Assembly (NCBI GenBank): GCA_054601695.1
Contig: BAAHQB010000105.1
Location: 124,001-188,000 of the forward strand
Direction: 5' to 3'
Length of the DNA: 64,000 bases
Source: Amorphochlora amoebiformis
Taxonomy: Eukaryota > Cercozoa > Chlorarachniophyceae
Both the position numbers and the translations under genes were made by a program. Each line of letters opens with the position of its first letter. Positions within the stretch are counted from its first letter, which is position 1. The notes under the pieces were generated by a model. It had not been told where the DNA came from, did no database searches, and saw only the letters and a list, made by a program, of their open reading frames with translations. Positions 19,668-37,077 of the stretch are shown in pieces.

Positions 19668-19987
19668 TAATATATATATATGTCCTAATGTAACGCTCAG
19701 AGAGGGAGGAAACTATTTTATGCCCAAAACAATGGACCAATCCTAGCGCCGAGAAATAAGTTGAGAGGAGAGAAATCGAACTAATGAGGAAGTAAATGAA
19801 CATGTAAAAAAGACAAAGTACGTTAGGTTGTAACGGGAGTGCCACAAGAGCTGATATACCTATTTATGAAGTGAGTTATACTTACAAATAAATCAATTTA
19901 TACATATATGTATACAACATACATATTATCATATCTTAATAATTTTGGTGCATATGTATGTATATATACATATCTATACATATAATG

Positions 19988-20032
<45 letters not shown>

Positions 20033-20355
20033 TCGAATATGTACGTATACATAATATGTATATACATATATACGTATACACAGATATCTATTTTAAGCAC
20101 AATAAAAATATCATATGTAATTGTACACTATACCGATAAAAACATTTAACGTACATTGTTATGATCAGGAGTATTTTATCGGGAGGCGAACGAGTGGTAT
20201 CTACCTACCCTGGCTACCAAAGCCTTACCGAGGTCATTCATCAGAAAATTGTGTAATACATTACAACATGATTCCCGTACAATTGTATGTGTATATATAT
20301 GTGTATACATGCACATATAACATGTATACATATACATGTTATATATTGACATCTA

Positions 20356-20393
<38 letters not shown>

Positions 20394-21240
20394 TAATATA
20401 ATAATGTATGTATACATATACATATAGGGGTGAGCCCTATGACTTTTCGGTTTTTTCGTAATTTTCACCCTTTCTCCCTTTTCACTCGCTTTACTTACGG
20501 CCGTTTCTCTTTTCCCCTCTCTCTCTATCCTTCCTCTCAATCTCCTACCCCCCTATGCTCTATTCTCTCAGGTGGCGCTAAGTCTTGGATGCACAGTCGA
20601 CGCTTGGACCCCGGAGGAGTCAGCGGTTACACGTTTGTCATATTCATATGAAATCATCCATGTGTTTATATATGTATGTATATATATACATATATATGTG
20701 TGTATATATATTATATATATATATATATATGCATATATATATACATATACATATACATATATATATATATATATATAACAATACAAGATGTAACTACACA
20801 CATATATTCTGAAATTAACCCCGTCAAATATTCCCAGGACGGAAAGGACGTCTGGTTCGATGTTGACAAGTTGGTGATGACTACTATACATCTCTAAAAT
20901 TGTGAACATAATATTTTATATATATATATATATACCCATATATACACACACAATACCACTGTTACCCTCAAATACCTAAGGAATCCATCATGAATTCCGG
21001 CGATCCTACGTCACTCCTAGTTGTCAATTTCCCCCACAACCCTACCGGTACCTATTTGTTCCTTAATCCGACTCAGTGAGTAATTCTAAAAATATAATAT
21101 CTATACTATACGTCGTATCGCAGGTGCTTTGCTGACTCGTTCAGAGCAGTCTCGAGTGATCGATCTGTGCAAGGCCAACGGGACCATTCTGTTCTCCGAT
21201 GAGGTGAATACTTCTTTGTGCACGTGTATATATGAATGTA

Positions 21241-21271
<31 letters not shown>

Positions 21272-22285
21272 TCATATTTAATTATTCATACATATATAAT
21301 ATATTTGTATGTACATATTATATATATATACATATATATATATATGTGTGTATGTATATTAATATGTGTATATATATATTTACATAACATATATACATAT
21401 ACATATGTATATACATAGATATCAAGTATTATGCACATATACATTGTGTTTATGTCCATTTTATACATATGTGTATGTATATATATATATATATATTATG
21501 TTATATTTATATATATATATATGGTATATATAAACCTAAAATGTAGAAATAAATTAATTTAGGTAAATATATATATATGCACACGTATACTTTGTTGAGC
21601 TTTCACAATTTCAACATATCCAAACAAAGAACCATTATAATGACTGGATGTGTGCTTACACACGTTTGAGTAGATGTATAGAGGACTAGAGAGATCAGAA
21701 GATCGCCGTCTAACGAGCGCATGCGATGTATACGACAGGGCGGTGTCGCTCGCCGGTATGAGCAAGGTTAGATTTTCTTTGAATAGAAGTATGCGAAAAA
21801 TAATTATGAATTGACGACGTGGTCAGGTGTATGGAATGCCTGGCGTACGGATCGGATGGCTAGCATTTGGGTAAAATCTTGACATGCACGATTACCATGA
21901 AACTTCGACGCTCATAGTTAAAAGAAATGACGGTTTCTATTGTTTTGATGGATGCTTAGGTCACATCGAGTCCTCGGGGACGTGTTTGAAAGGGTACCTA
22001 GTGTATCCTCCAGCTTAGTACATGCTCACTTTCATTTATCAGGTCTGCTCTCTCAAGGACTACACGACCATTTGTGCTCCCGGCCCTAGTGAAATTCTGG
22101 CTTTGGCTGGGCTTAGATCACGGTAAAAATCTCCGTATCTCTCCGAATATCTCTTTCCTATCCTCTCCTCTCATTTGCATTATCTCTACCTCCCTTTTCT
22201 CTCTCTGCTTCAATCCTGTGTCGCACATTGCATGCTTCCATTCCTCTGTGTCTCACATTATACACTTATATATAATATATTTACA

Positions 22286-22318
<33 letters not shown>

Positions 22319-22370
22319 GTATGTATGTATGTATACGTATAAATGTACATATATATATATATATATATGC

Positions 22371-22406
<36 letters not shown>

Positions 22407-22494
22407 GTATAATATGTATAATATGTATAACATATACTTCATATCCTATGATACAGATACATACATACATATTACAAACATGCATTTCTTTTCT

Positions 22495-22548
<54 letters not shown>

Positions 22549-22898
22549 ATATACATATATATATATATATATCATTAGCATTATTATTTTGTTTTTACTT
22601 TTATTGTTACTATTTGTTGCTGTCACTATTGTTATAATTATTGTTTATAACACAATAATTAAATACACTTATTTATATACACATATATCTCTACATGTAT
22701 GCATATGTGCATAATATAATATAAATAATATATATATATATATAATATAATATATATATAATATATATATATACTTATATATATATATATATTATATGTA
22801 TACAATATATATATATATATATATACAATCAGAAACAGAATAGTAATAAAATAATAATAGTTAATGTATCTAAATACAATCGTAGAATATATGCTACA

Positions 22899-22932
<34 letters not shown>

Positions 22933-23172
22933 GTCTATGCATGCATAGATGTAAATATTTTATATACATACATATATATATATATATATATTACATATAT
23001 ATACACATATGTACATACATATATATACATATGTACATATATTTATATAAATGTACAATGTGCATATATGTTTTTGTACGTAACACATAAATATATATAT
23101 ATATATACATACATACATACAAATATATATACGTACAATATCCTACAAACATATCTATATATATATATATTG

Positions 23173-23217
<45 letters not shown>

Positions 23218-23427
23218 TGACATTTATATACATATACACATATATAAAGATGATTTCTTAGGTAAAAATTATACTTGTGTAAATATGCACATACATACAA
23301 AACTATATATATATATATATACAAAAAATATGTGTATATAATGTATACATATAAATAGATTAAGTATTTCAACATAATTAGGTGTAAATACATAAGATAT
23401 GTACATGTAGAATATTTTCAAATATAC

Positions 23428-23466
<39 letters not shown>

Positions 23467-23779
23467 ATATATATATATATATATATACATTATATCTGAA
23501 AATATTCTACATCTCACTTTCGCTCGTTGGGATTGTTCCTTCTGTTCCAGGGACAGGCTTCTAAAACGATGCCGAAAAATCTGTGAGGCTGGCATAGATG
23601 CACTTGAAAAGGTTGATATTTTCACCTTTGAGGACTAAAAATTGCGCATAGGACACCTTTTTACACACATATACACAATATATATGTATATATGTGTACT
23701 GTAAATATAGTGTACATATGTGTATATATTTTTGTATATATATGTATATATATATATATCTTTTTACATTTTATTCATT

Positions 23780-23822
<43 letters not shown>

Positions 23823-24044
23823 GCATATGTATTTGTACACAATGCATTTACACACACACATATATATATATATATATACATATGTATATATATTGCAATA
23901 TATATATGTGTATGTGTACATATGCACACATACATACAAATGCATGCATATGTACATACATATGTGTACATGTGCACACATACATACATATACATGCATA
24001 TGTATACACATACATATTTAAACATATATATATATATATGCATG

Positions 24045-24078
<34 letters not shown>

Positions 24079-24649
24079 CATATGTATATATATTTATGCA
24101 TATACATATATTTATACACACATGCATATTTATGGAACTATATGTATACACGTATGTATGTATATGACATATATACATGTATATATATTTTGCATAGATA
24201 GTAGAAAAAGATATTTATATTCAAGTATATATTTACTATGAATAGCGTATAATTATATGAATAAAAAAATATTACATACATATGTATATATATATATATA
24301 TTTATACATATGTAGACATATACATATATATATACATGCTTTTCAAATCCACACATTTATATGTATGTACAAATGTATATGTAATGAATATGCAAGTGAG
24401 AAAACCGAGATACGGATAACGTAGGGGAACTTAACAGTCCTGTGAGATGTGGTGAGAGTAGAAAGTGAGAAAGAGAGGAGGGGAGGCAGAGAGTTCTGGA
24501 TGCGTTTGAAGGTTAACTGCTGTTGATGTACACATCTTTGTGTATCTATAGCGTTTACCACTCCACTCCAAGCAGCCCTCCATAATATGTATATATAATG
24601 TATATATATATATATATATATATATAAATATATGCACATAAATATACGC

Positions 24650-24693
<44 letters not shown>

Positions 24694-24801
24694 TATATAT
24701 ATGTACATGTAATGTATCTATATCTATGTAAATATATATATGTTGTATACGCATACATATGTATAAATATATCTATATTTACATGTGTAAATTTATATGC
24801 G

Positions 24802-24838
<37 letters not shown>

Positions 24839-25016
24839 GCATATATACATATATATATGTACAATACACGTAACTGTTTGTATATATGTACATGTATATA
24901 TATTACATAAATAATATATCTATACAACAAATACACATCAATTCAAGCTCACATCTCGTCATGATGATACTTTCGCGTGGACAACCCCTCCCGGGTAGGC
25001 GTATGGCAAGTACATA

Positions 25017-25056
<40 letters not shown>

Positions 25057-25075
25057 TGTATGTATATACATGTAT

Positions 25076-25106
<31 letters not shown>

Positions 25107-25394
25107 CATATCTACATATGTATAAACGTATTTTATAATGTGCATGTTCATATTTATACGTATGTATGTTTACGTACTATGTATGTAAAATATATGTGTA
25201 CATATATTATATATACATATATATATATATATATACATACATACATATATATATATACATATGTATAATATGTAAATACATATACATATTATATATATAT
25301 ATATATATATATAACATTGGCACAGCGGTATAGTTTACCAATGGTAGTCTATTATTGGTTGAGACCCCTTTGAGTATACCTACAACATACATAC

Positions 25395-25432
<38 letters not shown>

Positions 25433-25620
25433 CAGCGGGTCGACCGGGTTTCCTAAAATTCAGAATCAGGACGCACACCTGGTATGAGAAAATGTCATTG
25501 GTATTCAAACGATTTATCCTATTGACGTTTATGCGTGAAAACAGTTTACGGAGCGAGTTCGAAACGAGTGCGGAGTTCTCCTACTTCCCGGTAGAGCTTC
25601 GTTTATTTATAATTTATGCT

Positions 25621-25685
<65 letters not shown>

Positions 25686-25725
25686 TATATATATAAAATA
25701 TATATATATATATAGTATATATATT

Positions 25726-25757
<32 letters not shown>

Positions 25758-25976
25758 TCGACATGTATATGGTAAACGCCAGACATTGTGTTTAAACTAG
25801 ATTCTAATTTATCGCTTTCAGGTAGTGCATACCTTCCTGGAGATGAACGAATGGGCAAGCTGATCGGATTTGGGAGCGATCGTGTTAGGCTAGCGTATGG
25901 GAGAGCAGATGTGCCACAAGTGGTGGAAACTCTTGGCAAATGGCTGGACAGCGAACTTGAAAGTCCATATAATTGA
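18922..25976 (+). CDS. fold-type I PLP-dependent aminotransferase
   Basis: The exons join in phase: 18922-18959, 19067-19130, 19230-19322, 19403-19444, 19827-19870, 20169-20232, 20572-20625, 20838-20873, 20981-21047, 21124-21203, 21674-21766, 21827-21870, 21960-21993, 22043-22122, 23551-23611, 24948-24994, 25436-25481, 25545-25590, 25822-25976 (1188 nt, about 395 aa plus an unresolved N-terminus). Family landmarks appear in order: [85 protein letters not shown] (PLP Schiff-base lysine) with [13 protein letters not shown] (phosphate-binding Arg), CGVLLLPG and VRLAYGR (carboxylate-binding Arg). It should transfer amino groups between an amino acid and a 2-oxo acid; the substrate cannot be told from sequence. 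The N-terminal LERYFAKYEF block suggests the aspartate-aminotransferase-like branch related to capreomycidine-synthase-type enzymes. The initiating ATG was not found: the upstream frame is open back to 18655, overlapping the opposite-strand gene. Confidence 0.8.
25312..25380 (+). repeat. tRNA-like dispersed repeat, copy C
   Basis: TTGGCACAGCGGTATAGTTT, then AATGGTAGTC, then TTGGTTGAGACCCCTTTGAG. The start TGGCACAGCGG fits the pol III box A consensus. It lies in an intron of the aminotransferase gene, flanked on both sides by (AT)n. Confidence 0.55.
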
Positions 25977-26479
25977 TATGCGCCTCGGATCAGACACACA
26001 CAACCAGCACAAGAGCCTGTCAAGAGGAGCATAGTGTATCTAGATGGTATATATGTAAGCAATTGTATCATCTCCTCGGAGAGACTTCGTCGACGCGCGC
26101 TACTCTGAGATCTATCTAGTCTATGTTAGTACATGTAGGATAAACTATTGAACTCCTAGAACTCGCTCTACTAGTGATATCAATCTAAATATAGTAAATC
26201 AATACCAAAGTATGTCTAATATACTATATGTATATCAGATATGTATTGATACATGTACTGTACAATAGATATACCTAGATATACGTGATATATTTCTCAA
26301 TATATCGATGATCAATTTCTTGAAGTTGCTCCAATATCTAGAGTATCTAGAAATATATTACGGATACACATAGGGGCCTAGTAGTTCGTCGTGGTCGCCG
26401 CTTACTTAAGTTTGTCCTTCCTCGCATATAAATAGATATATCTGTAACACAAAATGTTAGAATACGTCGTATATCAATC
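25977..26479. other. CTAG-rich convergent intergenic spacer
   Basis: Separates the aminotransferase stop (+) from the deubiquitinase stop (-). Repeated TCTAG, CTAGA and ATATCTAGA motifs fill 26040-26360. No exon is seen. Confidence 0.6.
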
Positions 26480-26694
26480 TTAAAGACTCTCCAACCCGAA
26501 TGAAAACGGAGGATCTTCGCGCCACGTAACTTTATTGTCATTGAACAACGCCCACTGAAACATACGATAATGTATGTACTACATGAGCCATGCATATAAA
26601 ATATTCTTTATATTTCATATACATATACATATATATATATATATATATATGATTCACATTAGATATATATTGATTTTTACTCATATAAGATCGA

Positions 26695-26727
<33 letters not shown>

Positions 26728-26842
26728 TGCATGTATGTAATACTATATTTCCTTACATATTAATATATAATTATATATATATATATATAATACTTATATA
26801 TATATATATATATATCCAGGATTATACTCACACACACATATG

Positions 26843-26878
<36 letters not shown>

Positions 26879-27667
26879 CACAATTATATGTATTCACATA
26901 TATACATATATTTAAATATATAGGTAATATACATATATGTATATGTGTATTAACATTTACACTTACTTCCAAAAATGTATATTTATATTTATATGTATTT
27001 GTATACATGTTATATATAAATATATATGTACATATATATATATATATATAATATATATATATATATGTATTACATTATATATATATACATATACATATAT
27101 ACATGAAATCAAGAGAGGAGGAGAGAGAGAGAGGAAAGAAAGGTTGGTTAAAGAAAGAGCGCGAGAGACAGAGAGCAACTACCTTCGATCCCCTCTTGAG
27201 ATGACACACGTAGTGGCCACTATTTGCGTTGTCTCCAATGTGTGAAATGAAACCGATCATCTCGTACATGGATTCGTCCGTGTTAGGTCCCGGCTTAACG
27301 ACCTTTTCAGACTTCTTTTCCTCCCGGTCGAGCTCACCCTGTTGTTCAGTGATGTGTGATATGTATGTATATATGTATACATATATATATATATATATAC
27401 ATATGTATATGTATGTATGTATATATGCATTTGTGTGTATGTACACGTATATATAACTATATGTTTATATATATATATATATATATTAATATATTTGTGT
27501 AATACATTTTATCAATATATAATATGTACAAATATATTATATATATATATATTTATATATATACATATTTAGATATATCTATGTTGTATAATATATATAT
27601 ATATATATATGTATATAATAGATATAAACATAACATTATATATGTTCTATATATATCTATGATATCT

Positions 27668-27706
<39 letters not shown>

Positions 27707-27752
27707 ATAGTGTTAAGAAATGTATGAGATATACATATAATATATATATACG

Positions 27753-27808
<56 letters not shown>

Positions 27809-28574
27809 TATTTATATCTATATTTACATCTATATCTAGGTATAGACGTAAATATAGATATAAATATAATATAATATATATATATATATATATGCATATA
27901 TTTATGTCATACATGTACGATATATTTATGCACTCATACTCTCGTTACACACGAATACTCTAAAATTTCTGTACTTATAAAAATATACATATATATTATT
28001 CATAAACATATATGTACAAATGTATATATATATATATATATATATTACAGCACTGTTACAGCGTAGATATGTATATATATGTTTTTAATATATGTATATA
28101 TACAATATATGTATGTATATGAATATTAAAAAAAATATATATATTTATGTATTATGATTTATGTATATGTATATATACATACACACAGTGCAATTAGACT
28201 TACTGCTTAAAATATAACCTGCGTGCGGCTAAAGAGCCACTCAATGGCCCTCTGGACGTCTCCCTTGGTCGCAATTAGAGCTTTCTTAGCGTGTTCCTAC
28301 AGAATGTATATGTACTATACATACATATTGTATTATTTATAAAGAATTAAAAGTATCTGTCATCATATCCCATTGTCTGATAATCTCCATCAAATCCCAA
28401 TAATCGAACACCAATATGGACACACACATATATATATATATATTATATATATATATATATATTATAATATATACTTATATATATGTAATATATATATATA
28501 TATATATATTTGTATATCAAAATTATATATATGTATACAATCTCCACCAGATCCCAATTGCCGAACGCCGATGT

Positions 28575-28630
<56 letters not shown>

Positions 28631-29549
28631 GTATATACGTTACATATTATATATATATATATTATCTATGTATATATAATATATATATATATATTATATA
28701 TACACATATATATATACACACACATGTATATATGTATTCCAAATTGGAAAATTAAGAGAGAGAAGATACTACCGGTTTGAATCCCATGCTAGATACGATG
28801 CCCACTTTGCTTGGGTCCTGGGCACACAAGTAAACATACATATATACACACTATATATGTATATATATGTGTGTATTTATGTATTTATACATATATATAT
28901 ATACATGTATACACATACACACATATACATAAATATATACATGTATATTATATATCTGTGTGTGTACAAATGTTAATATATACACGCACATATCTTACAT
29001 ATACATATATTAGTGTGGATGAACATATACATATTTCCATATCAACATATTTACATATTCATGTGCATAAAAATACATTCAGATACATATATATATATAT
29101 ATATATATATATGCATCTCTCTCTCTCTCTCTCTTCCCTCAAGCTCTTTTACTCTCTCCACTATCTATCAAGCTCTCACTCTCCTCTCCCTCTCTTTCTT
29201 TCCTCTCCATCTTAGTCCAGCTCTCGTTTCTCTCTCTATTTCACTCCCCCTGATCCTGTAGTCGTTTTCTCTTTTTGATATCCTCACCACGTCAGCATCA
29301 TCCTCGTCATCGACAGCCGTTACCTAATGTTTACAGTAGATGTACGTATATGAAATATTTATATATATGTATATGTATGTATATTTGTTTTTATGTGTAT
29401 ATTTATATAATATTTCTATGAGAATACCCAGCTCTCTTTCTCTCTATACATGCATAAACGCATATATTTTATACTTTTTATACAGTTGTATATATATATA
29501 TATACATATATATTTGTATTTGCATAAATATACACATCTATACTTTTTA

Positions 29550-29598
<49 letters not shown>

Positions 29599-29768
29599 CA
29601 TATCTATATATATATATAAATATATGTGTTTTTGATACATATATAATTACAAATTTATTTCCACACAAGAAATAAATTTAATATATATATATATATATGT
29701 ATATATATGTATATATTATATATATATTATGTATATACATATATTGTATTTATATATATATGTATATA

Positions 29769-29813
<45 letters not shown>

Positions 29814-29870
29814 ACAAATGTTATATATATGTATATAATATATGTATATAAACACATACATACAAATATG

Positions 29871-29907
<37 letters not shown>

Positions 29908-30261
29908 CTGCCATTGCTTTCCTCGCATTTGTACACGTATGCATTACATGTATGATACATACATATACATATACATATTATATATATATATATATATATA
30001 CATATATGTATATATAATATATTGAATACCGGTGCGTTAAGGTCTGGATTTTCCATATTCTGGAGTACCCTGAGTATGTATAAAATACACATCAAGCGTT
30101 TTTTCATTCTTCCATTTACACACATATATTTACGTGTATATTGATAATAATATATTTATATATATATATATATATATAATATATATATACATATATATAC
30201 ATATATATATATATACATATATACACATATATGCACATATATATCCATATATACTATATGC

Positions 30262-30312
<51 letters not shown>

Positions 30313-30429
30313 ATATACATTATAAACATAATATATATATATATATAACATAATATACATTTATAATACACACACACACATATATATATATATATGTACC
30401 TGTGTATGGCATATATGTAAATATGTTCA

Positions 30430-30478
<49 letters not shown>

Positions 30479-30629
30479 GATATACGTATATATATATAAA
30501 CATACATATATATACACATACATACATATATATATCCATTGTATGTATAACACATCCGAAATACCAGTTTACAGCCTGCTCCGCTCCAACGTTTTTTGTG
30601 GCCTAATTGGACAAAATTACAATGAAATG

Positions 30630-30676
<47 letters not shown>

Positions 30677-30744
30677 ATAAATGTTTCGTGTAATACACTA
30701 ATATATGTTCAGTTCATTTAATACACATACACACACATACGTAG

Positions 30745-30788
<44 letters not shown>

Positions 30789-31911
30789 CATATGCACATA
30801 TATATATATATATAATATATATATACGTGTATGTAGTTTGTATAATACATATATAAGTATATATATATATATATTACGTGCGCAATTTTATATACATACT
30901 ATATATATATATATAAATATATATGTACAAATGTTTATGTATATTACATGTTTACATATATACTATATATATATATATGTGTGTATACATATGTAGAATC
31001 TTTTATTATGTTTGTATATGTATAGATTTGTGTACGTATTTGTGTACGAATTTATATACGTTATATAAATATTCAAATATATATATATATATATATATAC
31101 ATATATATATTATATATATTATATTACATATATATATATAATATATATATACATGTGTAATATATATATATATATATGTGTGTATATAATATTCATATAT
31201 GTGTATATAATATATATATATATATATTATATACAATATATATATATATACATATTATATACCAGAGCTGCCCTGATCCCCGCGTTCTTGGAGAATCCTA
31301 CCCGAGAAACGAAATGAAAGAGGATTGATAAAAAGAAACAGTAACAAGATGAAAATACCCGGGATCAATTTCAAGGCGAGGCACTCATGAAGTGTACAAA
31401 ATATACATATATTGCACACACATATATATACATAAATGTAAAAATGACTGTATAAATATTTAGTTTTAAATGCATAATATTGTTTACATGATTCTTGTAC
31501 ATATTTTATATTATGCTTATATATATATATATATATATAAATATGTGTATATGTACTACATAATTTTACTTGTTTATTTACATATATGGAGAAATATCAC
31601 CCATGTTTTGCACCGCAGCGACTATATCCGGCTTCGGCGCAGGCTTCTTGGCTGCATATGTACGTATAAAAATATATATACACACACGTATGTGTATATA
31701 TATAAATATATGTATATGGTATATGTAAAAGCATACATATATTTACATATATATAATGTATGCCTACTTTAAACTTATAATTCTTATATATATATATATG
31801 TATATATGTATACATACATATATATATATATATATACACATATATATATTTATATATACATATATATGTATGTTTATATGAGTATACATGCATAATATAT
31901 ATGTATATATG

Positions 31912-31943
<32 letters not shown>

Positions 31944-33086
31944 CATGTGCATATTTTGTACATAATACTTTAATTTATGCATATACGCACACACACATAT
32001 ATATATATTATATATATTTGTGTATACATATGTGTATATATATATGTGTATATGTATATATATATGTAATAGATATATATGTATATATATAATAGATATA
32101 TATACTTTATAAGAGGAACTTGCTTTAAGGATCACAACCACCGGAAATTAGAATAGGATGCAAATGATTGCTCTGAACCCGAAAAGCGAGAGAACCTTTC
32201 TTCTTTGGAAGTGCCGTCTCTCCTTCGAGGAGCCCCGTTGATCGTAACGCCTTGAGGTCGAGCTTCTCAGGCATGGGTACCTGTTAAATTTTATCTATAG
32301 ACGACGTATTTTTACATGTTTTACGTTTGGTGAGCTAATTTCATATTATACTAAATAATATCTGATAGCGTGTATACCTGACGGCGTATCTTTTGAATCT
32401 GGAATCCCTTTCCTTCGCTGCGAAGGTCCACTTGCTCGAATCGATACATCTATTGTTCAGTTCAAGACTAAGAATAAGAACTGCTTGAGGTTGCCAGACA
32501 CCGCCAAGTTAAACGTTGCAAATATTTCAACATTGAGAAGAATAGAAGTGACATGGTAGAGAGGTGTTAAAGAGTAAGATGGACATGGGAACAATCGGTG
32601 TAATGCTTAGATCGGATTGGAAAGGGATGGATGCCTGGATGAGAAGGTAGGGAGGAAACGTGCGCATACGATTTGATCGATAAGCGACGCCTGTATTTGA
32701 AAGTAAGCGGTATACACACAGACATATATATATATATACATATATATATAAATATATATATATATATACGTACATATACATATGTGTAAAGATATGTTCA
32801 TATGTAGCAATTATACACGCACATCTATATTGTATATACATATATAATTAAACTTTCATCTGCATAAAGTATACACCTTACACCACACGTGTGTATGCAT
32901 AATGTGTATATATATATACATTCATTGCACATATATACACACATGTGCATGTGTTGTTTTTTTCTTTAATACGTAGATAAATTCGCACAAGCAAGTTGCA
33001 ACGTCCATGTCTGAAATTTTATTCCTATCCGTAAGATACCGTAGATTAACATGTATGTGTGTATGTACACACACACAGCATGTAAA

Positions 33087-33122
<36 letters not shown>

Positions 33123-33438
33123 CAGTATACATATATACGCACATAGGCATATATACACACAAATATATGTATATATAAGTATTACATTTTATGTACACGA
33201 AAATATATGTACACGTGTGTTTGTACACATGCAGGACATACTACACATAAAGATTTGCATATACAATATATATAATGTGTAAACCACATAGATAAAATCA
33301 AGTCAATTTCAAGTATGTGTATCTACATATATATGTATGTATATATGTATATATATATATATATAAAGTCAATTTTTATGTACATCTATGCATATTAGTA
33401 TAAATGCATATATAAAAATATATATTTACATTTACATT

Positions 33439-33477
<39 letters not shown>

Positions 33478-33886
33478 ACACACACATTTATATATTATAT
33501 ATATATATATACACATATATTATATATGTATCTATTTATATATAATATCATATATATGTATAAATATATATTATTTGTGTATAGAGGGAAAAGCATACAA
33601 ATCATCACGAGCATTATTGAAACCTTTCTTCGACGTAACCGGTGAGGTATAAGAGTCAAGGACAGACGGCTCCAAATATTTTTCGATGCACTTCTCCAAC
33701 GGAATCACCTGGTAATATATATATATATAGATATATAAATATACACACATATGTGTATACATGTAATCTGTAATAAAACATATACAATATTAATATCCCA
33801 TATGTATATATATTTTTATATATATATACATATACATATATATATTCATATATATATATATATACATCAACATATATTCATATTTG

Positions 33887-33932
<46 letters not shown>

Positions 33933-33942
33933 CAGGTGTATA

Positions 33943-33980
<38 letters not shown>

Positions 33981-34991
33981 TTATGCAAGATTATTACATC
34001 TATCCTAGTATATACAATATCACTAATACTCTACATAATAATTGTAGACAAACATCCAATATATGTATATATATGTATATAACATATATTAGGATGTACC
34101 TATCACACTTGTTGGTAACATTTGCACATATGCGCATGTGTGTTTGTATAAGTATGCTATGTTCATAGTCTACGTGGTGACCCACTTACCCTAGCAACCC
34201 ACTCAGCTTAGTATGGGTCTCACACTACTCTATAGCGCCCCAGTGTGTAATTTATGTGGTACACATGATAATAAACAATAGATACATAATAATTTGAGCA
34301 TATATATAACAGTATGTACCGGCGGTTCTGCAGTCTTTGCATCGGTCTTGGATTTCTTCTCGATCGGTTCTCCCGTACCCTTACGCTCGGCCCTATGCAT
34401 AAATTGTTTCTTCTTCAATTTTGGGGTTCTAATAGGAGCAAAGAGTTGCTCCCGGAGAGGTTGATTTTCCCCAGAGGGAGGAGAGAGTAAAAGGAAGAAA
34501 GAACAGAGATAAGAGAAGGAAAACCGAGAGTTAAAATAGGGGGAGAGTAGGAAATAGACAAAGATTTTACGAGAAAGACAAAAGACGGGGAGATAGATAG
34601 AAAGTGTAGAATACGGTGGGAGTTACTTTGGGATCGGGAGTGTGAGGAAGGTCAGACCCTTTTGGACTTTCAGTCCCACCTGTTAGTGTATAAATGTATA
34701 TATAAATATATATATTTACATATGTATATAATGTATGTATACACATACATAGTTACTACATATATATGTATATATATATATATATATATATTACACGTGT
34801 AAAGAAACACGTTCATGGATACATAATATAATTAGATATAGCATATATAACTTGTATATATACATACACATATATATATATATATTGTGTAAGAAGGTTT
34901 ATATACATATATATATATATATTGTAAAAGAAGGTTTATATACAAAAATATATATATGTATATTATATATATATATATATATTTTATATAT

Positions 34992-35059
<68 letters not shown>

Positions 35060-35320
35060 TTTGTAAATATATATATATTGAGATATACATACATATATAT
35101 ATATATATATATATGTATATGTATATATGTTGACAATATACATAATGTATGTATTTATATATACATGTATATACATATTATATGTATATATATATATATA
35201 TATATAATATATATATATATATTTATATTGTACCTATGTGCAATTTATTGTATTATAATGTACACATACAAATATGATCTTCTATATTATACATATATAT
35301 ATATATATAATATATATATG

Positions 35321-35382
<62 letters not shown>

Positions 35383-35590
35383 ATATATATACATATATAT
35401 ATATATGTATCAATGTATGCGAAAAAATGTACATGTTATACTATATATATATATATTTATATATATATATATATATATACATATACATACATATATGTGT
35501 GTATATGTACATGATACATACAGCTTTTTAAAAATTAAATTTGCGTGTACATGTATATATATATACATATATATGAATATATTTATGTAT

Positions 35591-35633
<43 letters not shown>

Positions 35634-36456
35634 AATGCAAAGGTTTGCATGCCCCACCTGCTTGGACTGACCATCGACCGTCTTCTCCTCAGTGGCAAAC
35701 TCGAAAATTTTCGTCAGATCACATACCCCAGGAGTGTTGGGAAACTGTCGCGCATCTCGAGAGATAGCCTAGCAAACACACCAGGCGAAAACACCAAGAA
35801 ATAAATAAGGAAAAGATTTGTGAGATCCAAAAGAAACCACCGCACGAGATTTGCACTTCTGTGTAACTCTTAAGTAATGCTCTGCAATAAGCGTGGACAT
35901 AAGTGTGCTTGCGTGAGTGTTTGAGTATCATAAGAGTACCTTGAAAACGTGGAGAATGTACTCTTGTGCATCCTGCTGGCGTCCAGACGAAAACTGAAAG
36001 TGGTCCTTGGCCACAGCCTGAAAGTAGCGTGTGTACGATGTACATTAACATGTACTACATGTGATTATATATATATATATATATTGTTAACGTATCAATG
36101 CCTTGGGGGCAGCGGAATACTGCAAGCCACCCAGTTGTACTTCATTGCACCATTTGGAAAGAGATAACTTAGTCGTAGGGGTACCCACTTGCGCAGCACA
36201 AGAGTTGTGGCGTACACGTGTCGCTACTGACATACATTAACCGGTACTATCCGGCATTTCCGGGGATTCACTAAAACATGATCTCCAGCGATCTCCATTG
36301 GGTCTCCGTGGATCTCGGGCTATTCTACACAATTCCTGGCGTTGTGCCAACAACATACATATGTAATATATATACATATATGTTGTATTGATACCTGTAT
36401 ATTTTTTATGTATGAATGTGTATACCTATAGATACAAATTGATTATAGTTACATAT

Positions 36457-36499
<43 letters not shown>

Positions 36500-36567
36500 T
36501 GTAACTAAATACGCATAATATGCATATTAACACAATAAATATACATATTCATTACATGCGTATATGC

Positions 36568-36620
<53 letters not shown>

Positions 36621-36927
36621 CATTTATATTTAAAGTATGTGTATTCCTACTAGTGGTGTGTTTGAACGAAAGAATGTAACAGATGTTTATATCAGAGATA
36701 TGTACACCTTCTTGAGCATTTTTGGGGTCACTTCGGCAGCAGGGTCCGAAAGCGACGGTAGCTGGTGAGATTGCATTTTGTATTTTTATGGACTTGATTT
36801 ATAACATATTTGCGTATGTACATACAATGTATGTGTATATATATATATTTATTTACATAAATATGTATCTTGTATGTATACATGCATATATAACACATAT
36901 ACATAGCTGTAGATATAATTTATATAG

Positions 36928-36960
<33 letters not shown>

Positions 36961-37044
36961 CCTATTTGGGTTTGCACATGCATCAATTAAGGTTAATGCA
37001 AATATGTTTACTATAACATATATATGTATATATATATATATTTA

Positions 37045-37077
<33 letters not shown>

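Noticed and set aside
25312-25380. Functional tRNA gene
   Set aside because: A box A match is present, but no full cloverleaf with acceptor pairing, anticodon arm and proper box B can be drawn; better explained as a tRNA-derived repeat.
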